37,544 bases of DNA from Gemmatimonadota bacterium (GTDB lineage Bacteria; Gemmatimonadota; Gemmatimonadetes; Gemmatimonadales; GWC2-71-9). The stretch lies in NCBI GenBank assembly GCA_027294815.1, contig JAPULP010000200.1, positions 1-37,544 on the forward strand, in the 5' to 3' direction. Below the pieces are notes generated by a model. It had not been told where the DNA came from, did not search any database, and saw only the letters and a list, made by a program, of their open reading frames with translations. Made by a program: the position numbers and the translations under genes. The first letter of the stretch is position 1; every line of letters starts with the position of its first letter. Positions 31,993-37,544 of the stretch are shown piece by piece.

Positions 31993-32017
31993 CCTACACC
32001 CTACACCCTACACCCTA
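31993..32017 (-). repeat. Heptamer array (TAGGGTG)x3, right arm, containing the stop codon of the sigma-54 activator
   Basis: On the minus strand TAGGGTG repeats at 32017-32011, 32010-32004 and 32003-31997, then TAGG. The first TAG is the stop codon of the NtrC-family gene. Its complement lies 49 nt further on (31943-31911), so the transcript could fold into a long hairpin of about 20 or more pairs with a few mismatches. Confidence 0.95.
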
Positions 32018-33370
32018 TTTTCTCTGCAGCCCATACTTGTCGATCTTCTTGTAGAGATTGCTGCGGGGCATGGCCAGCTTCCGCGCTGTTTCGCTGACGT
32101 TCCAGTCATTCTCGACTAATTTCCCGAGCAAGAACGCCCGCTCGGCTTCGACCTTGAACTCCTCGAAGGTCTCGCACTGCGCCAGGGTACCGACGTCGTC
32201 GTCGACCCCGGCCGCGGCGATCCGCTGCACGTCTGAGACCTTTACCTCGTCACCCACCGACAAGATCATGAGTCGTTCCACCGCGTTCCGCAGTTCGCGC
32301 ACATTTCCTGCCCACTCGCGCTGTTCGAGCGCGGCCACCGCGTCGGCGGAAAACTTCTTGGAGCCGAGGCCACCGTACACGGCGAGGTCGCTCACGAACC
32401 GCTCGATCATCGGCGCAATATCCCCCCTGCGGGCGCGGAGCGGCGGCACCTCAATGGGTACCACATTGAGACGGTAGTAGAGATCCTCGCGGAAACGCCC
32501 GTTCTCGATCTCCTCCTCGACTTTCTTGTTGGTAGCGGCGATCACGCGCACGTCCACCTTGGCCGACTTCGTGGCTCCGATGCGGGTCACGACACCTTCC
32601 TGCAGAGCCCGAAGCACCTTTGCTTGGGCGTCCAGACTCATGTCGCCCACCTCGTCGAGGAACAACGTGCCCCCGTCAGCCTGTTCGAACTTGCCGGTGC
32701 GATCGGCAAACGCCCCGGTGAACGACCCTTTCACGTGTCCGAACAACTCGCTCTCGATCAGCTCGCTGGGGATCGCCGCGCAATTGACTTCCACGAACGG
32801 CTTCGCGGCGCGTGGAGATCCGGTATGAATGGCGCGGGCCACCAGTTCCTTCCCTACCCCGTTCTCGCCGGTGATCAGCACCCGCGCCTGCGTCGGAGCT
32901 ACCTTCTCGATCACATCGAGCACATCGCGGATCGCCTTGCTCGAACCCACCATGTCATATTGATCAGCCACGCTCGCGCGCAGACGTTCGTTCTCCGATT
33001 CGAGCGCGATGCGGTCGAACGCGTTGCGTAACGTGAGGAGAATGCGATCGGTGTCGAGGGGTTTTTCGAGAAAGTCGTACGCGCCGAGTTGGGTGGCTTC
33101 CACGGCAGTCTGAATGGTTCCGTGACCCGAGATCATCACGACTTGGGCGTTGGAATCCACTTCCCGGAGCTTCGCCAAGGTCTCGAGGCCATCCATGCCC
33201 GCCATCTTCACATCGAGCAACACGAGGTGTGGGTGGAATTCGTCGTACGCATCGAGCCCCTCGGACCCCGACTCTGCCGTCCGCACCTCCATGTCCTCAT
33301 ACTCCAAGAGCTGCTTGAGCGCTTCGCGCACTCCCCGCTCGTCGTCCACCACGAGTACCCGTTTCGCCAT
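32015..33370 (-). CDS. Sigma-54 dependent response regulator, NtrC/NtrX family
   Basis: A 451-residue activator. An N-terminal receiver (VLVVDDE, phosphoacceptor D53 in LVLLDVKM, LEKP Lys at 103) is followed by an AAA+ domain with Walker A GENGVGKE (168-175), the sigma-54 contact loop GSFTGA (215-220, a common variant of GAFTGA), Walker B GGTLFLDEVGDM, and a C-terminal Fis-type DNA-binding helix (NVSETARKLAMPRSNLYKKIDKYGL). ATG at 33368-33370 shares a base with the upstream gene's stop. No histidine kinase gene is adjacent. The TAG stop is embedded in a TAGGGTG array. Confidence 0.95.
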   Translation of the reverse strand: MAKRVLVVDDERGVREALKQLLEYEDMEVRTAESGSEGLDAYDEFHPHLVLLDVKMAGMDGLETLAKLREVDSNAQVVMISGHGTIQTAVEATQLGAYDFLEKPLDTDRILLTLRNAFDRIALESENERLRASVADQYDMVGSSKAIRDVLDVIEKVAPTQARVLITGENGVGKELVARAIHTGSPRAAKPFVEVNCAAIPSELIESELFGHVKGSFTGAFADRTGKFEQADGGTLFLDEVGDMSLDAQAKVLRALQEGVVTRIGATKSAKVDVRVIAATNKKVEEEIENGRFREDLYYRLNVVPIEVPPLRARRGDIAPMIERFVSDLAVYGGLGSKKFSADAVAALEQREWAGNVRELRNAVERLMILSVGDEVKVSDVQRIAAAGVDDDVGTLAQCETFEEFKVEAERAFLLGKLVENDWNVSETARKLAMPRSNLYKKIDKYGLQRK

Positions 33371-34032
33371 CACTGCACCCGCCGGAAGAAGGTCACTTTG
33401 TTGGGCTCGATGCGGATCTCGGCGATCGTCGAGGGAACGCCAAAGAGCATCAGGCCATCGTCCCCACCCGTAATCCGATTTACGATGGGTGGGATCAGCG
33501 GTCCGGGAAGCGGGACGTCGCGAACTGAGAACTCCATCGGCTCCCACGCCAGCACGCCGCGGCGCATGACGCGGGCCGGGCCGGCCGCCCGCAATGGCTC
33601 GAGGTCCTGTAACAAACCGCCCAAGAGTCCAAGCTGATCCTTCCCCCACACAGCGGTAACCAGCTGCGCTTCCATTATAAACCGACCCGGCTCAAAAGTG
33701 ACCGTGATGGAATCCAAGGCTCGGCGGCCCATGGGATCGAGCCCGTCGCGGATGAGCGACGCCATCTCCGCGGCCGAAAGCGCGACGAACTCCGGCCCGT
33801 CGATCCGGGCGATGCGTTGATACTTTGCCACGGCCGACTCGCGCGCTTCGGGAGACGCGCTTCCCGGCCCCGCCACGAAAACCTCCTCGGCGACCGTGGT
33901 CTCATCTTCACGAAAAGCCCGATACGCATCCGCCAGCTGGTCACGGTAGATCCAGCCCGCCGCCGCTGCCAGCACGAACAGCGTCGCGCAACCAGCCATC
34001 GCGAACATATTCTTCAGGCATCCAGCGATCAC
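33370..34032 (-). CDS. Single-pass membrane protein, function unknown
   Basis: A 220-residue protein not recognised as any family. A short N-terminus leads into one transmembrane helix (MFAMAGCATLFVLAAAAGWIY, about 9-29), then a mostly helical, probably periplasmic domain with a beta-rich C-terminal half (ITVTFEPGRFIMEAQLV, VPSTIAEIRIEPNKVTFFRRV). The start is GTG 34030-34032, overlapping the thpR stop; ATGs at codons 9 and 12 are alternatives. It is translationally coupled to the sigma-54 activator (TGATG), so a shared envelope-signalling role is possible. Confidence 0.7.
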   Translation of the reverse strand: MIAGCLKNMFAMAGCATLFVLAAAAGWIYRDQLADAYRAFREDETTVAEEVFVAGPGSASPEARESAVAKYQRIARIDGPEFVALSAAEMASLIRDGLDPMGRRALDSITVTFEPGRFIMEAQLVTAVWGKDQLGLLGGLLQDLEPLRAAGPARVMRRGVLAWEPMEFSVRDVPLPGPLIPPIVNRITGGDDGLMLFGVPSTIAEIRIEPNKVTFFRRVQ

Positions 34033-34589
34033 TACGCTAGCTCCACGCTCGCCAACCGTTCGTAATGGGGACCTTTGGGTCCCAAATGACTCCCAATCAG
34101 ATCGACCGATGCGATCGGCGGTTCCTCGAAAAATTCCAAGCGCACCAAGTCCTGCTCGAGGCCCTTCAGCTCGGCCGGCCTAGCCTCTCGCCGCACACGG
34201 CCGATCGTGATGTGGGGCCGAAACGCCCGCCCGTCGGTCTCAAAGCCTAACTGCGACATCTCCCGTTCCACCGCGTCTGCCAGCAGTTCCAACACCGGCG
34301 GCGTCTCACATCCTACCCAGAGGACGCGCGGTCGTTTCGCCGACGGGAAGGCGCCAAACTGCCCTACGGGAAGCCCGAAGGTTTTGGTGTCAGCCACGGC
34401 ACTCCGGAGACCCACCCCGATGGCACCGGCGCGAGCTTCATCCACCTCGCCGAGGAACTTGACGGTCATGTGGATGTTGTCGGCGGCCACCCATTTCACC
34501 GGATAACCGGCGTCGCGCAGCGGTGCTGCTTCACTCCACAGGCGCTTGCGCATGGCGTCGGGGAAGTTGATGGCGATGAAGAGTCGCAC
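34032..34589 (-). CDS. thpR: RNA 2',3'-cyclic phosphodiesterase (2H family)
   Basis: Opens 2',3'-cyclic phosphate ends of RNA. The 185-residue product has both HxT motifs of the 2H phosphoesterases, H40-M-T42 (HMTVKFLG) and H126-I-T128 (HITIGRV), and the VRLFIAINFP start typical of ThpR/LigT. The frame extends far upstream, but GTG 34587-34589 gives this canonical N-terminus and normal length. First gene of a three-gene minus-strand unit with the single-pass protein and the sigma-54 activator. Confidence 0.93.
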   Translation of the reverse strand: MRLFIAINFPDAMRKRLWSEAAPLRDAGYPVKWVAADNIHMTVKFLGEVDEARAGAIGVGLRSAVADTKTFGLPVGQFGAFPSAKRPRVLWVGCETPPVLELLADAVEREMSQLGFETDGRAFRPHITIGRVRREARPAELKGLEQDLVRLEFFEEPPIASVDLIGSHLGPKGPHYERLASVELA

Positions 34590-34633
34590 GGGGCTACTCC
34601 AAAGGCCCCTCCGCCCGGAATGGACAGGACAGC

Positions 34634-35119
34634 CTAGGTCGCAGCGAGGCCAACTAGGCCGAGGCCAGTGACGATAAGACTGACGTGAGCAACGATCAAC
34701 ACCAACCTTCCTCGCGAAAACGGGTCTGTCAAACCGGTTGGTACCGGCATCCAGCGAAACCAAAACCAGGCGCCAAGGACCACGCCGAGCAGAACGCCGC
34801 CGGTGACCAACAGCCAACCACTGATTGCAACGTTGTTTTCTGGTAGAGCAGTGACGCATATAGCCAAGAGCGCCCCCGTCACCAATGTTGATGGGACGAC
34901 TAACCCGTAGCGCAACCGCGGCCATCGAAGGCTGAGCCCTAAGATCGTCGGCATCAAGAGCCAGCCTCCCGCGAGGCTCCTCCCAATCGCGGGGCGGGTC
35001 TGCAGCGTGGCCTGGCAAAGGATCCAGATCAATGCCAGGACGAATGCGCTGGTGATCGCGAGTCGCAAGACCCGTCGGGCGAACCTCGGGTCAGTGGTCA
35101 TCTCAATGGGCGGCCGCAT
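34634..35119 (-). CDS. Polytopic membrane protein, function unknown
   Basis: A protein of about 161 residues with four likely transmembrane helices (LAITSAFVLALIWILC; LLMPTILGLSL; LVVPSTLVTGALLAICV; SGWLLVTGGVLLGVVLGAWFWF; and a last LIVAHVSLIVTGLGLVGLA may make five). ATG at 35117-35119 is chosen; ATG at 35099-35101 is also possible and neither has a strong ribosome site. It matches no family known to me. Base content appears lower in GC than the core genes to the left. Confidence 0.6.
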   Translation of the reverse strand: MRPPIEMTTDPRFARRVLRLAITSAFVLALIWILCQATLQTRPAIGRSLAGGWLLMPTILGLSLRWPRLRYGLVVPSTLVTGALLAICVTALPENNVAISGWLLVTGGVLLGVVLGAWFWFRWMPVPTGLTDPFSRGRLVLIVAHVSLIVTGLGLVGLAAT

Positions 35120-35148
35120 GAGGAGTCGGCGCTCCGACACAATGGCCC

Positions 35149-35562
35149 TTAGCCTTGGGGCACGGGATCTAGCTCGCTGGTCCGGGCGAGCATGAGAAAC
35201 CGGACGAACCCTATGAGAAATAGCACGTCGAAGATTGCGAACCACGCGAAGATCGCGTCCGGCAACTGTCCGATTGCCAGGTAGTACACCGCGACCGACG
35301 AGTAGACGGCTTTGTATATGACCCCGAGCCTCACCAAATCAATGTTGCGGAGCATGTTGCGGTATACGAACCAGTAGCCGATGCCCTGGACGAAAACAAA
35401 CCCGGCCATCAGATGAATGTAGGAGGTACTGTTTGGAAGCGCGATGTCGAGGAAATCATAGACCGGGCCGTACAGAAGAAAAAAAACAGCTCCGAGGATC
35501 AGATCGTACAATGCGGCAACCAGAAAGAACGTCTTGAAGAATTTCACTAGCTTGGTAGCCAC
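35149..35562 (-). CDS. Small four-helix membrane protein, function unknown
   Basis: A 137-residue integral membrane protein with four hydrophobic helices (FFLVAALYDLILGAVFFLLY; YIHLMAGFVFVQGIGYWFVY; LGVIYKAVYSSVAVYYLA; IFAWFAIFDVLFLIGFV). The start is GTG 35560-35562, decided by a near-perfect ribosome site, AAAGGAGG, eight bases upstream. It begins 16 nt after the radical SAM stop, so the two are probably one operon. Family not recognised. Confidence 0.8.
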   Translation of the reverse strand: MATKLVKFFKTFFLVAALYDLILGAVFFLLYGPVYDFLDIALPNSTSYIHLMAGFVFVQGIGYWFVYRNMLRNIDLVRLGVIYKAVYSSVAVYYLAIGQLPDAIFAWFAIFDVLFLIGFVRFLMLARTSELDPVPQG

Positions 35563-35570
35563 TTTCGTAG

Positions 35571-35578
35571 CCTCCTTT
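35571..35578 (-). promoter_or_regulatory. Strong Shine-Dalgarno (AAAGGAGG) that sets the start of the small membrane protein
   Basis: Minus-strand AAAGGAGG lies 8 nt before GTG 35562 and just after the radical SAM stop (35579-35581). It is the best ribosome site seen in the window. Confidence 0.8.
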
Positions 35579-36892
35579 CTATCGGGAACGGGCCGCGCGC
35601 CTCAATTGGCGCCGAAATGCTGTCACGCGTCCCGACCTTGATTCTTCCGAATACAACTGTTTTCCCAGCGAAATGAGACCCTGCTCGAGTTCTGACACAG
35701 ACATCTGTTTGGGGGTGAAGTTTACATCGAAGAGCGTGCACTTTCCCCATTCCGTTTCTTCGAGCAGTCGCTCTTCTCTCTTCAGCCGGGCATACAGCGG
35801 CGTCCCTGGAAACGGAGTCATTACGGTTATCTGGACTTGGAAGAGGCCACTCTCCTCCACGAAGCACCGGATGTCATCGAAGACGCCTGACGTGTCGCCG
35901 TCCAAACCGAGGATGAAACATCCGATGACGGCGATGCCGTGCGACTGGATCCGATCGATGGCTGCCTTATACGAGTCGACTTTCTTCTTCTTCCAGTTCC
36001 GGTTCAGCTCGATGCCATCCACCGCCGCTGCATTCGGGCTCTCGAACCCGACGAGAATCTGGGCACAGTGCGCTTCACGCATGAGCGAAAGAAGTTCTGC
36101 GTCTTCGGCAACGGAGACATCGGTCTCGGTGAACCAACGGACGCCTTCGTCTGCCAGCGCCCGCATCAGCATTTTCGAATTCTTCTTGTTGACGAACGTG
36201 TTGTCGTCCGCGAACTCGATGAAGGGCTTGGGCCAGATCTGCTTGATGGCCCTGATCTCGTCGATGACCTTGGCTACGGGCTTTATCTTGTACTTGGGAG
36301 TCAGCATGACCGAGCCGGCACAAAAGTCACATTTCCACGGGCATCCACGCTGGGTCTGTACAGTGAGGCGGTTGTATTCCTCGGGATCCAGCAGATCGAA
36401 GCGGGGAAGCGGCGCCAGCGCGAGGTCGAACTGGCGCCCGTTTGGCTCATAAACTCGTTGTAAGCATCCGCGTTCGAAATCTTCCAATAGTTGCGTCCAG
36501 CTCAGTTCTCCTTCACCGACGACTACGGCATCGCAATGGCGCAATGCCTCATGTGGAAGTGCCGTTGCATGAAGGCCACCGATGACCGTCGTGACTCCAA
36601 CGTCCTTGTATCGCTCGGCGAGCGCATAGGCATCCTTCACTTGGGCGGTATAAGTCGAGATCGCAGCCAAATCGCACGCCGGCAGCACTGGGAAATTCTT
36701 TATGTCGGGCACCTCGTGGTACTCCAGCTCAAAGCGCTCGGGTGTCGCTCCCGCCAACGTCAGAAGGGACAGGCTCGGCAGGGAAGCGATGACCTGAGAG
36801 CGCTCTACGAAGCCGGGAAGGGTCATCCCCAGGCGGGTCAGCTCTTCATTGAATGCCCGCACACCACTCATAGCGATGAGGGCGATCTTCAT
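35579..36892 (-). CDS. B12-binding-type radical SAM protein
   Basis: A 437-residue enzyme. The N-terminal ~150 residues have the Rossmann-like fold of cobalamin-binding radical SAM proteins (ISTYTAQVKDAYALAERYK, VIGGLHATALPHEAL, DAVVVGEGE), though the DxHxxG cobalamin ligand motif is not obvious. The radical SAM cluster is C184-x3-C188-x2-C191 (RGCPWKCDFC), followed by IEFADDN, LVGFESPN, CFILGLDGD and TPFPGTPLY, typical of the branch that includes hopanoid and chlorophyll-type modifying enzymes. The product cannot be named. GC appears lower than the surroundings. ATG at 36890-36892. Confidence 0.88.
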   Translation of the reverse strand: MKIALIAMSGVRAFNEELTRLGMTLPGFVERSQVIASLPSLSLLTLAGATPERFELEYHEVPDIKNFPVLPACDLAAISTYTAQVKDAYALAERYKDVGVTTVIGGLHATALPHEALRHCDAVVVGEGELSWTQLLEDFERGCLQRVYEPNGRQFDLALAPLPRFDLLDPEEYNRLTVQTQRGCPWKCDFCAGSVMLTPKYKIKPVAKVIDEIRAIKQIWPKPFIEFADDNTFVNKKNSKMLMRALADEGVRWFTETDVSVAEDAELLSLMREAHCAQILVGFESPNAAAVDGIELNRNWKKKKVDSYKAAIDRIQSHGIAVIGCFILGLDGDTSGVFDDIRCFVEESGLFQVQITVMTPFPGTPLYARLKREERLLEETEWGKCTLFDVNFTPKQMSVSELEQGLISLGKQLYSEESRSGRVTAFRRQLRRAARSR

Positions 36893-37024
36893 TGCACCTA
36901 GCCAAGCTGGATTTCAGCAAATACCAAAGCACAAGAACCGGAGCGGCGCAAGACGCCGATCGTAGCGACTGCAACCCGCGGGCTCGGCCACTTTACCCAC
37001 AACACTTTGCGCACTGCCGCATCA

Positions 37025-37053
37025 TTGACGCACGTGACGGCGCAGTGTATCGT
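37025..37053 (+). promoter_or_regulatory. Candidate promoter of argS
   Basis: TTGACG (37025-37030), a 17-base spacer and TATCGT (37048-37053) predict a transcript start near 37060 and a leader of about 90 nt. The -35 matches at five of six positions, the -10 at four of six. Confidence 0.45.
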
Positions 37054-37060
37054 CAAGAGA

Positions 37061-37131
37061 CAGGATGCGAGCCTGCTGCGTAGCCGTTCGCTACGTCGAG
37101 GAAGCCGGGAGGCCACAGCCTTCCGGCTTTT
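37061..37131 (+). terminator. Hairpin-rich argS leader ending in a terminator-like stem and T-run
   Basis: Three hairpins follow one another: CAGG/CCTG (37061-37075), CGTAGC/GCTACG (37079-37095), and a strong stem at 37102-37129 (AAGCCGGGAGGC with GCCTTCCGGCTT, one G-T wobble, loop CACA) followed by TTTT (37128-37131). The last has the form of an intrinsic terminator on the plus strand, only 18 nt before the argS ATG and with no plus-strand gene before it, so an attenuator is a plausible reading. A short frame (37065-37166) with three Arg codons overlaps it. No T-box sequence was seen. Confidence 0.5.
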
Positions 37132-37149
37132 GCCTATCAGTCACCGACT

Positions 37150-37544
37150 ATGTCATCACTAACTAGCCTTCTCACCGACATCGTCTCCAATGCCTTCGCC
37201 GAAAGTGGCTACGACCGCGCCTACGGCGAGGTCCACGTCTCCGACCGTCCCGACCTGGCCCAGTTCCAGTGCAACGGTTCCCTCGCTGCGGCCAAAGCGA
37301 ATAAGGCCAACCCGCGGGAGATCGGGCAAAAGGTCGCGGACGTGCTCACCAACAACGATGCCTTTGGCGAGGTATCGCTTGCAGGCCCGGGATTCATCAA
37401 CCTCAAACTGACCGACAAGTTTCTCACAGCACATACACAAAACACCGCGAACGACGATCGACTCGGCGTCGATAGCGTGTCGACGCCGCAAAAGATTGTC
37501 ATCGACTACGGCGGTCCCAACGTCGCCAAACCCATGCACGTGGG
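37150..37544 (+). CDS. argS: Arginyl-tRNA synthetase, N-terminal part (truncated by the window edge)
   Basis: Charges tRNA-Arg. The 131 residues present begin MSSLTSLLTDIVSNAF and contain the N-terminal tRNA-D-loop-binding domain (about 1-95, including DLAQFQCNGSLAAAK and AGPGFINLKL) and the beginning of the catalytic domain, IDYGGPNVAKPMHVG, which is the ArgRS version of the HIGH region. The 3' part lies outside the window. The ATG 37150 lies 18 nt after the leader hairpin. The reading frame is uninterrupted to the edge. Confidence 0.95.
   Translation, partial: MSSLTSLLTDIVSNAFAESGYDRAYGEVHVSDRPDLAQFQCNGSLAAAKANKANPREIGQKVADVLTNNDAFGEVSLAGPGFINLKLTDKFLTAHTQNTANDDRLGVDSVSTPQKIVIDYGGPNVAKPMHV

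Noticed and set aside
7436..32017. CRISPR-like reading of the repeat arrays
   Set aside because: Units are 7-9 nt and directly abutting with no spacers; no cas genes are present.
36892..37083. 63-codon plus-strand frame (TTG start) before argS
   Set aside because: No ribosome site, no similarity, and it overlaps the likely argS promoter and leader.
37061..37149. T-box riboswitch for argS
   Set aside because: No T-box sequence (AGGGUGGNACC-like) or specifier-loop layout was found; only hairpins and a T-run are visible.

Overview
The window is a compact, gene-dense stretch of a GC-rich, Gram-negative-type bacterial chromosome. The two-membrane envelope is supported by LolA, an Mla/MCE lipid-transport set, two outer-membrane barrel proteins and SPOR proteins. 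The best guess for the organism is Gemmatimonadota (moderate confidence). The reasons are the short Bacteroidota-like primary-type sigma factor lacking region 1.1, the secreted gluzincin/PD40/barrel protein, the many GTG/TTG starts, the high GC and the 4-nt or 1-nt stop/start overlaps. No rRNA, tRNA, CRISPR array, transposase or prophage gene was seen.

Layout, left to right. (1) 1-1538: 3' part of a membrane pyrophosphatase (hppA). (2) 1564-7434: a ribosomal operon with a likely promoter and structured leader: rpsF, rpsR, a DUF2232/YybS-like membrane protein, rplI, a 58-codon ORF resembling the start of a DAK2/FakA-type protein, rsfS, and a 1037-residue secreted metalloprotease with propeller and barrel domains. 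(3) 7504-15236: two SPOR-domain proteins translationally coupled to smc, then an MBL-fold hydrolase and lolA. (4) 15352-19765, minus strand: rpmE, prfA, prmC, tmk and an S41/PDZ protease, in that transcription order. (5) 19860-25925, plus strand: a Crp/Fnr regulator with a clear promoter, a second MBL-fold protein, then mlaE, an mlaF-like ATPase that has lost nearly all catalytic motifs, mlaD, and a large GAF/HD-GYP protein coupled to mlaD. (6) 25915-32017, minus strand: sigma factor, rimO, a SpoIID-like lipoprotein, a small barrel protein and a Gfo/Idh/MocA oxidoreductase. (7) 32015-34589, minus strand: thpR, an unrecognised single-TM protein, and an NtrC-family sigma-54 activator. (8) 34634-36892, minus strand: a B12-type radical SAM protein and two small membrane proteins of apparently lower GC. 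(9) 37025-37544: promoter, hairpin-rich leader and 5' end of argS.

The genes are mostly housekeeping: translation and its quality control (S6, S18, L9, L31, RsfS, RF1, PrmC, RimO, ArgS), chromosome segregation (SMC), nucleotide metabolism (Tmk) and envelope biogenesis (LolA, Mla, S41, SPOR, SpoIID-like). Regulators are a Crp, an NtrC-type activator, a sigma factor and an HD-GYP protein.

The most unusual signals are these. Short tandem arrays, mostly of 7-nt units (GGGAGCA, TAGGGTG, TAGGCAG, ATTTGCA), lie at or just after stop codons, several with G-quadruplex spacing and two with inverted partners. The Mla set carries a pseudo-ATPase. A SPOR protein carries an inactive-looking ParA/BY-kinase domain just upstream of smc. 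The argS leader contains a terminator-like hairpin immediately before the start codon.
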